Source of the DNA: Leptasterias polaris
Lineage: Eukaryota; Echinodermata; Asteroidea; Forcipulatida; Asteriidae
Assembly: GCA_037783415.1 (NCBI GenBank)
Contig: JAZGTN010000097.1
Coordinates: 4,278,001 to 4,342,000, forward strand
Length of the DNA stretch: 64,000 nt
Reading direction: 5' to 3'
In this document: positions 49,801 through 61,500 of the stretch, in pieces
How positions within the stretch are numbered: the first letter of the stretch is position 1
Layout of the letters: each line of letters opens with the position of its first letter
Translations under genes and position numbers: made by a program
The notes under the pieces: model-generated
Told to the model about the DNA's origin: nothing
Seen by the model: the letters and a program-made list of their open reading frames with translations, nothing else
Databases searched by the model: none

Positions 49801-52800
49801 TTCTTAATAGGGAAAAAAAAAATAAAAAAAGGGGGGGGGGAAAGGGGTTAAGGGAAAAAAAAAGGGGGGGGAAAATGGGGTTAAGTGAAAAAGGCAAAAT
49901 TAGATGGGGAACATGTGTTGGTGGGGGGTGGGGTTTGGAGAGGATGGTCTCTGGTAGTAAAACATTCCTGACTGTCTAACCATGGAGGTAATAAACACTC
50001 TTGGCAGACCTCCCGCCTCCCTGCACCAAGGCATGGTGCCCCCCAAGAAACCGCACGCCTCATTATATATGCAGCAACTTAGGGGATTAAATGTTTAAAC
50101 AATGGCCAGTACTACACTGCACCATGGGCATCCACACAAGACTCCCATCTGCATGGTCTAATTACTGTGTTTTTGGGTGGGAGACAAGTGTCTCTGTATT
50201 TAAATACACAGGCAATGTTACAACAGAGCTAATGTTGATGTTTTTATGAAACTCCATGAAGGATTGAGGGGAGTGGGTTTTTGGAAGAAGGGGGGGGGGG
50301 GGTTTTCAAGGGAAGGGGTTGTTAGAATTCACTAAAAAGAACTTTTTTCCGGTGATAATATGTTGAGCCACTTTTTTGTATACCTTTAATGGTATGGCTC
50401 AAAACATATTTTGTGTGTAGGGGAAAAGCGAATCAAACGTGTAACCTTGTGCAAGCAGACTAAAAGACGAGACTAATGTGGCCACAAACAACATTTTGAT
50501 AGTTTTGTATATATAAGCATCATATAGAGTGTTTTTTTTGGGAGGACAAGCACCAAAAATAGTATTACCGGAACGCACTCACAATGTGTGTAGGGGAAAA
50601 GCGAATCAAACGTGTAACCTTGTGCAAGCAGACTAAAAGACGAGACTAATGTGGCCACAAACAACATTTTGATAGTTTTGTATATATAAGCATCATATAG
50701 AGTTTTTTTTTTGGGAGGACAAGCACCAAAAATAGTATTACCGGAACGCACTCACAATGTTCAAAAAAGCTCTAGTTATAGTATTTATAAAGTTCTTGGA
50801 AATTAAAGCTTTAAAGAACGTATGAGGCGATATGTGGATAGTTCTTAATAGGGAAAAAAAAAAAAAAAAAAAAAAGGGGGGGGAAAAGGGGTTAAGGGAA
50901 AAAAAAAGGGGGGGGAAAATGGGGTTAAGTGAAAAAGGCAAAATTAGATGGGGAACATGTGTTGGTGGGGGGTGGGGTTTGGAGAGGATGGTCTCTGGTA
51001 GTAAAACATTCCTGACTGTCTAACCATGGAGGTAATAAACACTCTTGGCAGACCTCCCGCCTCCCTGCACCAAGGCATGGTGCCCCCCAAGAAACCGCAC
51101 GCCTCATTATATATGCAGCAACTTAGGGGATTAAATGTTTAAACAATGGCCAGTACTACACTGCACCATGGGCATCCACACAAGACTCCTATCTGCATGG
51201 TCTAATTACTGTGTTTTTGGGTGGGAGACAAGTGTCTCTGTATTTAAATACACAGGCAATGGTTACAACAGAGCTAATGTTGATGTTTTTATGAAACTCC
51301 ATGAAGGATTGAGGGGAGTGGGTTTTTGGAAGAAGGGGGGGGGGGGTTTTCAAGGGAAGGGGTTGTTAGAATTCACTAAAAAGAACTTTTTTCCGGTGAT
51401 AATATGTTGAGCCACTTTTTTGTATACCTTTAATGGTATGGCTCAAAACATATTTTCAGTGCGTTATATAAGCTGCACCTCATCAGTCACCATTTTGGTT
51501 TATGTATCCTTTATTATGAAAGATTTGCAACAAAGAGTGATCAAGGTATAGTAGAAAGATCCAGCGAGATTGTTATTTTTTGTTTGTTTTTAGTTTAACG
51601 TAGTCTCATCTGGATCCAAACCCTGTTGTTTCTTTAATTTATTGTACCAACCTGTTGTTCTTGGAGTAATTCAACCAGGATTTGCAAGTTCTGTTTGTCC
51701 ATTTCTTTGAGTACGTTTTCTTCGGTTGAATCTTGCAATCTAGCCCGAATTATTTGGTCTTTTATGTTCTTTTGTCTTTTGTAGGCCAACAGAGGTGGTA
51801 CAGGGAAGAGTTTGTTAAGGAGATCACTGTCATTTATTAAGTGCCAGTGTTTAAACAGTGCACGTTTGAGATTAGAGTGGTGTATTTGTGGGAAGAAAGG
51901 CAAGATAAAAACAAGGGGCGGATTCGTTTCTTTCTTGATGTTAGGTAATGCACCCAACATTGAAGTCCTGGGGTCCACGTTAGATTTCGTGAAGCGGGTC
52001 AATTCTTCCGTGCTGTATCCACGTTCTATTAGTTTTTCTTTGAAGAAATTGACCTTACTCTCGAAGTCTTTTTTGTGTGTGCATATGCGTTTGTATCTCG
52101 TAACTTCACCCTTAATGACCCCACCAAATACCGACTCAGGGTGTGCAGATTCTCGAGCAAGATATTGGAACGTGTCCGTTTTTTTCGTTGCTATTCGAGT
52201 ATCAAGCTTCCCCTCTTTCTGAAAACGTTCGCCTTTGTAAATTATGAGGTCAAGAAAGGTGATTTGGTTGTCGGAGATCTCTGAAGTGAACTTCAATGTT
52301 GGGTGCAGATTGTTTAACATCTTAATGAAATCCAGCGCTTCATTCTTGTTGCCATTGTAAATTATTAAAACATCGTCTCTGTATCTCATGTAAGCCACTA
52401 TCTCTGGGTTGTTAGGGAGTATAATATCTTTTTCGTATTTGAACAAGGTGATGTCACATATTTCAGGACTGCATACACTACCCATTGCCACGCCAATTTT
52501 TTGTCTGTAGAACTTGTTATTGAATTCGAAGACGTTTGCGCCCAAGATCAGTTCTAAAAGACATTGCGTGTGTTTTTTTGTAGGTTTTGGTATGGTGTAG
52601 AGTTCTGATTTTGCTTGTTCCAAAGCATCACAAACCGAGTCTATTGCCTCTTTCTGTGGGCAGTTTGTGTACATTGAAACAATGTCCAGTGCGATAAGGA
52701 GATTATCTTGTCCCATCGTCAAATTATTTAGTCTTTTGAGAACCTGTGAGGAGTCTCTTGTATATGTGCTTTGTTGCTTGACGATAGGGAGCAGGAAAAA

Positions 52801-55800
52801 ATCCATATATTTTGAGATTTGTTGAGTTGGAGCCCCACAACCACTGATAATCGGCCTTCCCACAAACCGTGTTCCACCCGGTGGGTTTTTGTGGATCTTC
52901 GGTAATAGGTAAAGGCATGGTGTTTTGATCTCATGATTGTGAGGATTAAGGAACTCAAACATCTCTTTGTTTATAACGTTGTCCACGTATAGATCACGTA
53001 CGGCCCGATAGACCATAGCGGTGACATCACCTGTTAAATCCTTATCCACAACCTGATAATGCGGCCCAGATAATTGCCTCAAACCTTCCTGTAGGTAGTC
53101 TGATCTGTTCATAACACATACCCCACGGCCTTTGTCAAATTGTTTTATGACAATGTTCTGGTTTTTCTTGAGGCCTGTGAGAGCGATGCGTTCTGCTTTG
53201 GTGATATTGGATGCCACATTTTTGATTTTGATTTTGGACAGTTCCTCCAGTGTACCTTCAATGTAATTTTCTAAGTTTGTATTGAAGGTAGCAGGGGGTG
53301 TCCATTTTGATGGCATCCGAAATGGATGAAGTTGACCCAGATTTGCTTTCCCTGCCATTAAAACGCGAAGTCTCATTTTTCTGAAGAGCAGTTTTGAATG
53401 GCGTAGGATAGCTGTCTTTTTTGTTTTTTTGGGTGTGGGAATGAAGTTTAAACCTCTTCCTATAGAGCAATCGTTTCAGTCAAAGACAGTTTATAGTCAG
53501 AAAGATTTTTGACAAATTGTTGACTTTTGTTGGCTTTTTGTTTAAGAAAGACCAAACTCTCGTTTTTCTTTTTTTGTTTGGTTATTTTACGAGAGAGAGA
53601 GGATTTCTCTTTTGCCATTTTACATTTCAAGTTTTTTTTGCCTCTGTTAAATCTTCTTGACATAGTTGCAACAATAGGGTCCTTCGTTGTTTTATTATGA
53701 TGTTTTTGCATAAAGGACGATAGAGTTACAGCGAGCAAATTGTGGTTTGCATTCGTTTAAATACCATGCTCCGCGAAATCATCCACCAACATTATGTCAT
53801 GCGCATGCGCATGTGTAGTGACATAACCTGGGGTTGATGTCCGAAGGCTGTGTGAATAAAGTCGCCGGGCCAGGTCGTTATATTATGCAAACGGTTTGAG
53901 TCGATTGGACAGGAGATTGGTTTGGAAGTTAAAAGCAAAAGGGGGGGGGGGTTTGTTTTGGAAAAGGGGGGCTTTGGGTTTTGAAGGGAATTAGGTATGG
54001 AAGTGGCAGATAGAGGAGAGGACGGGTTTGAGAGGTTGAAGGTAACGGAAGAGGGAGAAGAGGTTTAAGTTATAGAGAGGAGAAGGAGGGGGGGGGAAAG
54101 TTTTTTCCAAAAGGGGCGGGTTTGCAGGAAACTTGGATGAAGGAACGGGGGAGGAAGGGGGTTAATGTCTTTTGAAATGGGATTATGGTGGTTGATGGAA
54201 GGTTGGGAAAATCAACGCTCGATTGCAAATCTAGATGAAGGATATGCTTTTGAATTTTTGAGAAACATGTTTGCATTATGGTGATCTTCCAGATTATGGT
54301 TTATTATGAAGCTGGGAAGCTTTTTTTATATAAAGGAAAGATCATCAAAATGAAACGAGGATGGACTGACGAGGGTGGGGGGTGTGAAATAAACAGAGCA
54401 AGCAAATGGACATCGTTCTTAAAGGTTTGAGTGGAACAAGTTTAGTGCCAAAGACAAGAAATATAAGAACATGTTGATTGTGAAAAACTTTAAAGAAACA
54501 AACAATCATGGTCAAAACTCTTTTTTGAAATAGTGGTGGCTCTGAAAAGAGCCGTTGGTTTTGTTTGGCATACCCAAGTTCTCATCTCCGTTTAGCGCCC
54601 CTGGGTCCTCCGAGGAGACCGGCCCTCTGCTCCGCCGACTCGGTGACAATCGCCAGCACTCGAAGAGCTCGTCGACGCTCCTTGTCGTTTGCCACGTTAG
54701 CATCAATCAAACTGGCCCCCGCTTGTTTTGCTTTGAGGAGGTCAACCTCAATCGCAGTTAACCTCGACTGGTACTGATCTAGGATCAACCTACCCAGTTC
54801 AATCGCAAACCCTGCTGTTTTTTTGTGCCACGAGATGATCATCTCGGGTGAGCAGGGGATGTCGAGTGGAAGGGTAGGTATTTTTTTGTTGATTTTGCAC
54901 CAGTCTGGGGCTTCACCACGATCAAGGCTTTCCCTCAGTTTGTCAGCCTGCCTCCGAACTCGATTTCTCAAGCCGGCGAGACGGACAATCTCCACTCTGG
55001 CTTTACGGACCAGACCGAAAGCGGAGGGGCTCAGTTTGATTTGCTGTCTGGTGTCTTGTTTTTTCTTTTGCAACGACAAGTCACGAGGACGAGGTTGCGA
55101 CCGCTGACCACAAGGGATGTCAACGTCATCGTCAAATAACATCAGGTCGTCCTCCCCGTCGTCGTTGTAGGATGACCCAGGGGTGCGGGGGCAATCGAAG
55201 ACGTCGATGTTGGCCATTTTGCTGCTCGTTGTGATTTTAAGAGATGCAATGATACCTTGTGACATTGCCCGCTGTATTTATACCCTTTTAAATCGAGATG
55301 GTCATTTACGGTGACCTGGGCAGTAAGGTTTACAGTCAAGGCTATGACCCATGGTGTAGTATTATGCAAAATTTAGTTAAATGTGGTTGTTCTAGAGACA
55401 GTCTCAAATCTCCCTAATCTGAAACACTTACGTAACAAGTGTACGCTTTTTATATATGGCTATTCACGGATCGTTCGGACCAAGATCCAAAGATTCAATT
55501 GCTCACTTTTCGACCGCTGACTGGAAGGTCAGGGGAAGGAATCAAATGTGTGTAGGGGAAAAGCGAATCAAACGTGTAACCTTGTGCAAGCAGACTAAAA
55601 GACGAGACTAATGTGGCCACAAACAACATTTTGATAGTTTTGTATATATAAGCATCATATAGAGTGTTTTTTTGGGGAGGACAAGCACCAAAAATAGTAT
55701 TACCGGAACGCACTCACAATGTTCAAAAAAGCTCTAGTTATAGTATTTATAAAGTTCTTGGAAATTAAAGCTTTAAAGAACGTATGAGGCGATATGTGGA

Positions 55801-58546
55801 TAGTTCTTAATAGGGAAAAAAAAAAAAAAAAAAGGGGGGGGAAAAGGGGTTAAGGGGGGAAAAAAGGGGGGGGAAAATGGGGTTAAGTGAAAAAGGCAAA
55901 ATTAGATGGGGAACATGTGTTGGTGGGGGGTGGGGTTTGGAGAGGATGGTCTCTGGTAGTAAAACATTCCTGACTGTCTAACCATGGAGGTAATAAACAC
56001 TCTTGGCAGACCTCCCGCCTCCCTGCACCAAGGCATGGTGCCCCCCAAGAAACCGCACGCCTCATTATATATGCAGCAACTTTGGGGATTAAATGTTTAA
56101 ACAATGGCCAGTACTACACTGCACCATGGGCATCCACACAAGACTCCTATGGTCTAATTACTGTGTTTTTGGGTGGGAGACAAGTGTCTCTGTATTTAAA
56201 TACACAGGCAATGGTTACAACAGAGCTAATGTTGATGTTTTTATGAAACTCCATGAAGGATTGAGGGGAGTGGGTTTTTGGAAGAAGGGGGGGGGGTTTT
56301 CAAGGGAAGGGGTTGTTAGAATTCACTAAAAAGAACTTTTTTCCGGGTGGAACACGGTTTGTGGGAAGGCCGATTATCAGTGGTTGTGGGGCTCCAACTC
56401 AACAAATCTCAAAATATATGGATTTTTTCCTGCTCCCTATCGTCAAGCAACAAAGCACATATACAAGAGACTCCTCACAGGTTCTCAAAAGACTAAATAA
56501 TTTGACGATGGGACAAGATAATCTCCTTATCGCACTGGACATTGTTTCAATGTACACAAACTGCCCACAGAAAGAGGCAATAGACTCGGTTTGTGATGCT
56601 TTGGAACAAGCAAAATCAGAACTCTACACCATACCAAAACCTACAAAAAAACACACGCAATGTCTTTTAGAACTGATCTTGGGCGCAAACGTCTTCGAAT
56701 TCAATAACAAGTTCTACAGACAAAAAATTGGCGTGGCAATGGGTAGTGTATGCAGTCCTGAAATATGTGACATCACCTTGTTCAAATACGAAAAAGATAT
56801 TATACTCCCTAACAACCCAGAGATAGTGGCTTACATGATATACAGAGACGATGTTTTAATAATTTACAATGGCAACAAGAATGAAGCGCTGGATTTCATT
56901 AAGATGTTAAACAATCTGCACCCAACATTGAAGTTCACTTCAGAGATCTCCGACAACCAAATCACCTTTCTTGACCTCATAATTTACAAAGGCGAACGTT
57001 TTCAGAAAGAGGGGAAGCTTGATACTCGAATAGCAACGAAAAAAACGGACACGTTCCAATATCTTGCTCGAGAATCTGCACACCCTGAGTCGGTATTTGG
57101 TGGGGTCATTAAGGGTGAAGTTACGAGATACAAACGCATATGCACACACAAAAAAGACTTCGAGAGTAAGGTCAATTTCTTCAAAGAAAAACTAATAGAA
57201 CGTGGATACAGCACGGAAGAATTGACCCGCTTCACGAAATCTAACGTGGACCCCAGGACTTCAATGTTGGGTGCATTACCTAACATCAAGAAAGAAACGA
57301 ATCCGCCCCTTGTTTTTATCTTGCCTTTCTTCCCACAAATACACCACTCTAATCTCAAACGTGCACTGTTTAAACACTGGCACTTAATAAATGACAGTGA
57401 TCTCCTTAACAAACTCTTCCCTGTACCACCTCTGTTGGCCTACAAAAGACAAAAGAACATAAAAGACCAAATAATTCGGGCTAGATTGCAAGATTCAACC
57501 GAAGAAAACGTACTCAAAGAAATGGACAAACAGAACTTGCAAATCCTGGTTGAATTACTCCAAGAACAACAGGTTGGTACAATAAATTAAAGAAACAACA
57601 GGGTTTGGATCCAGATGAGACTACGTTAAACTAAAAACAAACAAAAAATAACAATCTCGCTGGATCTTTCTACTCTAATAAACTATACCTTGATCACTCT
57701 TTGTTGCAAATCTTTCATAATAAAGGATACATAAACCAAAATGGTGACTGATGAGGTGCAGCTTATATAACGCACTGAAAATATGTTTTGAGCCATACCA
57801 TTAAAGGTATACAAAAAAGTGGCTCAACATATTATCACCGGAAAAAAGTTCTTTTTAGTGAATTCTAACAACCCCTTCCCTTGAAAACCCCCCCCCCCCC
57901 TTCTTCCAAAAACCCACTCCCCTCAATCCTTCATGGAGTTTCATAAAAACATCAACATTAGCTCTGTTGTAACCATTGCCTGTGTATTTAAATACAGAGA
58001 CACTTGTCTCCCACCCAAAAACACAGTAATTAGACCATGCAGATGGGAGTCTTGTGTGGATGCCCATGGTGCAGTGTAGTATACCATGCCCGATATGGGG
58101 CAGAGGGAGGCCCCCCCAAACTAACCCTAACCCTAACACACTCTTCCCTCTTGTATACAGAAGCACCCCCCCTAAAATTCTCAAAAGAATTCCTGAGATT
58201 CCCAGAACACAATGAAGACACAATAGAGGGGGGGCCTCCCTCTGCCCCATATCGAGCAGCAATTGTAGTGTAGTACTGGCCATTGTTTAAACATTTAATC
58301 CCCTAAGTTGCTGCATATATAATGAGGCGTGCGGTTTCTTGGGGGGCACCATGCCTTGGTGCAGGGAGGCGGGAGGTCTGCCAAGAGTGTTTATTACCTC
58401 CATGGTTAGACAGTCAGGAATGTTTTACTACCAGAGACCATCCTCTCCAAACCCCACCCCCCACCAACACATGTTCCCCATCTAATTTTGCCTTTTTCAC
58501 TTAACCCCATTTTCCCCCCCCTTTTTTTTTTCCCTTAACCCCTTTT

Positions 58547-58585
<39 letters not shown>

Positions 58586-61500
58586 CCCTATTAAGAACTA
58601 TCCACATATCGCCTCATACGTTCTTTAAAGCTTTAATTTCCAAGAACTTTATAAATACTATAACTAGAGCTTTTTTGAACATTGTGAGTGCGTTCCGGTA
58701 ATACTATTTTTGGTGCTTGTCCTCCCAAAAAAAACACTCTATATGATGCTTATATATACAAAACTATCAAAATGTTGTTTGTGGCCACATTAGTCTCGTC
58801 TTTTAGTCTGCTTGCACAAGGTTACACGTTTGATTCGCTTTTCCCCTACACACAAAATGTACAGTACTTTCATAAAGAACGTTGAATCCATCCATGTTTA
58901 GGGGGAAACAGCAGACCAACCATGTTTTGGGCCATATTGAGGGCAGTTTTCAAACGCACATCACGGAAACTTCCAAATGTCGCCTGCGGTTGATTGTGAG
59001 ATTCAAATTTTGATTTTACTGCAAACCAAATAATTGTGATGGATGCTTATTGCTTACTACCATTATCATCTTTATAACAAGTCGGGGACGTTACCAAAGT
59101 TTGACACTACCTTTAAATAATATAACCTCTACATAAATAAATACTAATAAGCACTCTAGGTATATGGTTGTTTCGCTTTCACCTCCTTTCTAAGTGTCAA
59201 TTGTCTTTTCTGAGTAAAGAACTTGAATGTATACCTGTTTGTACCTATAAGATAAACAATTAGCCATTGTAACCCCATTCTCCATTTTAGGGGAAACCCC
59301 GTACCCCTCTTGACTGTGCAGAGGAGACGGACAGCAAAGAGTGTGTCGCATACCTACTCTCCCAGGGAGCTAAACATGGCTCCGAAATCCCAGAGGAGCT
59401 CTGGCAAAGTGAGGAGGAAGAAAAAGAAGATGAAGATGGAAGAGATGCTTCAGGAAAGGAGATTGCACTCCATAACCTGAATGAAGATGAGAAACACAAC
59501 AAGATGGAAGAGCAAAATTTGGGTGATGATAAGGAAGCAATAATCTCACTAGACCAGGAACAAGACCAGATACCAGACCCTTCCCTCAAACCGGAGGTGG
59601 AAGATGAGGCCAAATGTAAAGAGGGCTCGTCAGACCACGACTTGAAGACAGATGAGGACAGGGTAGCTAGGAGGAAATCTCAAAGCAAGAACAAAAGCAG
59701 CCACAACAAAACAAGCGCTGAAGAGTTGGAGACAAAACTAGCCAATTGGAATATATATTTACAAGGTAGGTGGTTCAGTATACACTTTTGTCAAAAGAGT
59801 TGAACTTTTGAAGAATATCTAGGCATGATATTCTTCCTACTAGTCTGGTGTCCGATTTTGTTGCGCTAAGAAAATCAGTAAGATTGGTATCAAAAAGCAA
59901 TAATAGATTGTACCATAGGTCAACCCATGCACTCTATAAGATTGTTCTACTTTTTTTCAACAGTCAAAATATCATGCTTGAATATTTAAAGTTACAATTA
60001 GAGAACATCATCCGCATAAATTAGGTGTATTTTAAAATGTGTTTTTTTATAAGTTGTTTATAAGTTTGGCTACATAAGTTAAGTAACTTGGAAGTTTTGT
60101 CTTGTTTTACAGAATTCCCTGTATTACAGGGGAGAGTAATGCCTGATAAACTTGTTAAATGAAAAATTATGGGAAGGGAGTCGTGGACATTTCATCCTGT
60201 TATGAAATTGGTCCCACACTTTAAAAGCCTAAAAGATGGTTCACGGTTGCATGTGACTTTTCCTCCTTCTTCCTCTGTTTAAGATAATGTGGAATTCTTG
60301 GATGTTGTAATCAACTCCAAAGCCCCCGAGCTGTCGGAGGCAAGGCAACAAGCCAGGAGCCAGAAGAAAGAACTTGTAGGACGCTTAGAGGAACTCAAGA
60401 CAGAACTGGAGAGAAGCTGCAAAAGGCTCTACAAAGACGTAGAACAAAATGTAAGTTGAATTAATCTCCTCTTGATATTACCGCAGAAAGACCAGCTGAG
60501 ACATTCAAAATTAACTGTTTACTGAGCTCTTTGCCAATTCTATCGGCCTGCATTTGAAAAACTTATCGGTAGTTTTAAAATAAATTCAATTTAAGCCAGT
60601 TGCAGAACTATTTTGCTTTCACCATGGATGACTTTTGTGGCCCATCCAGAACACCAACAAATTCACACATTCTCAAAAATGCATCCCTGTTGAGTATTAT
60701 TTAGTTTTTTCCTTTTTCCCTGCACTTAATATTTTCCCATAGACTTTGTACACAAATTTTCTTGTGGAGCATCCCATCCTTTAGAATTCCCTTATTGAGA
60801 CCTTTTGTTTTCCCTTTTTTTGTTTTGTTCTCGGTCTCCATAAGGTACCACAAATGAGAGCAATAAGTGTTATATCCATTTCCTAAATAAAAAAAACCTA
60901 AGTTCCGTTTGTTAAATTTGTTTTTCAATGTTACAGAAACTGGGCGAGAAAGTTTTGATGTGTACATTTTATGCTTAAAAGTCTATTCTATTATTAAAAG
61001 TATTTCCCCCCAAACTATTGATAATATCTGTGTTTTGCAAAACAGCTTTTGTACAATCTGGTTATTTATATACAACATTTATCTTTGTATTCCTTGCAAT
61101 GTTATTGCTTTAAATTTTCCCTCATTCAAAATTGCCAAATCCAACTGTATTTTATATAAGATTTTTATTTTTTAATGGTCTTTTCCAATTGAACAGTTTA
61201 CTGCAGATTTTTTACAAGTCTACAGCAAACTTTGATTCTTCAGCAAACTGTACATTTGTAAAAATAATCTACACTTTCTTCAATAGTGTGAGTTCATAGG
61301 TATTGTCTAACATGGGCGTCGATCGCTACTGAAAAGTAGGGGGGACGGGCGAGCACTGTGTTACACTTGTTCCCTATTTTTTGTTTGACCAGGAGGCGAG
61401 TTTATACAGGGGGTGATATTTAACAATAACATCATCCGAAATGGGGTTTGGGCCTGGGTTTCCCTTATGTAAAACCGAGATTCTACCAAATAAAAACATT

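Larger units (their letters stand above)
43532..58853 (-). mobile_element. 15.3 kb composite Penelope-like element insertion
   Basis: Layout on +: pLTR (43532-44401), 173 bp piece, pLTR (44575-45446), RT and ORF1 on -, pLTR (49545-50412), 173 bp piece, pLTR (50586-51456), RT and ORF1 on -, pLTR cut at 56346, then a + strand 5'-truncated RT and pLTR to 58853. Two 6.01 kb units are head to tail; the third copy is inverted. Both outer borders are element 3' ends (GTGTAGGGG inward from the left, CCCCTACACAC at the right). Copies are nearly identical, so the insertion is recent. Reverse transcriptase type, pseudo-LTRs, tandem and truncated inverted copies and hammerhead ribozymes are hallmarks of Penelope-like elements; the missing endonuclease is not. 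Confidence 0.92.

Noticed and set aside
57770..57800. Alternative hammerhead fold with a two-base-pair stem III just after GAAA
   Set aside because: The long stem III with AUAUGU/ACAUAU and a matching UCACC/GGUGA stem I is far better and uses all core positions.
58118..58136. CCCTAACCCTAAC as telomeric repeat
   Set aside because: It is only two units, inside the MITE at 58082-58266; the older MITE copy has CTCTAACGCAC at that place.
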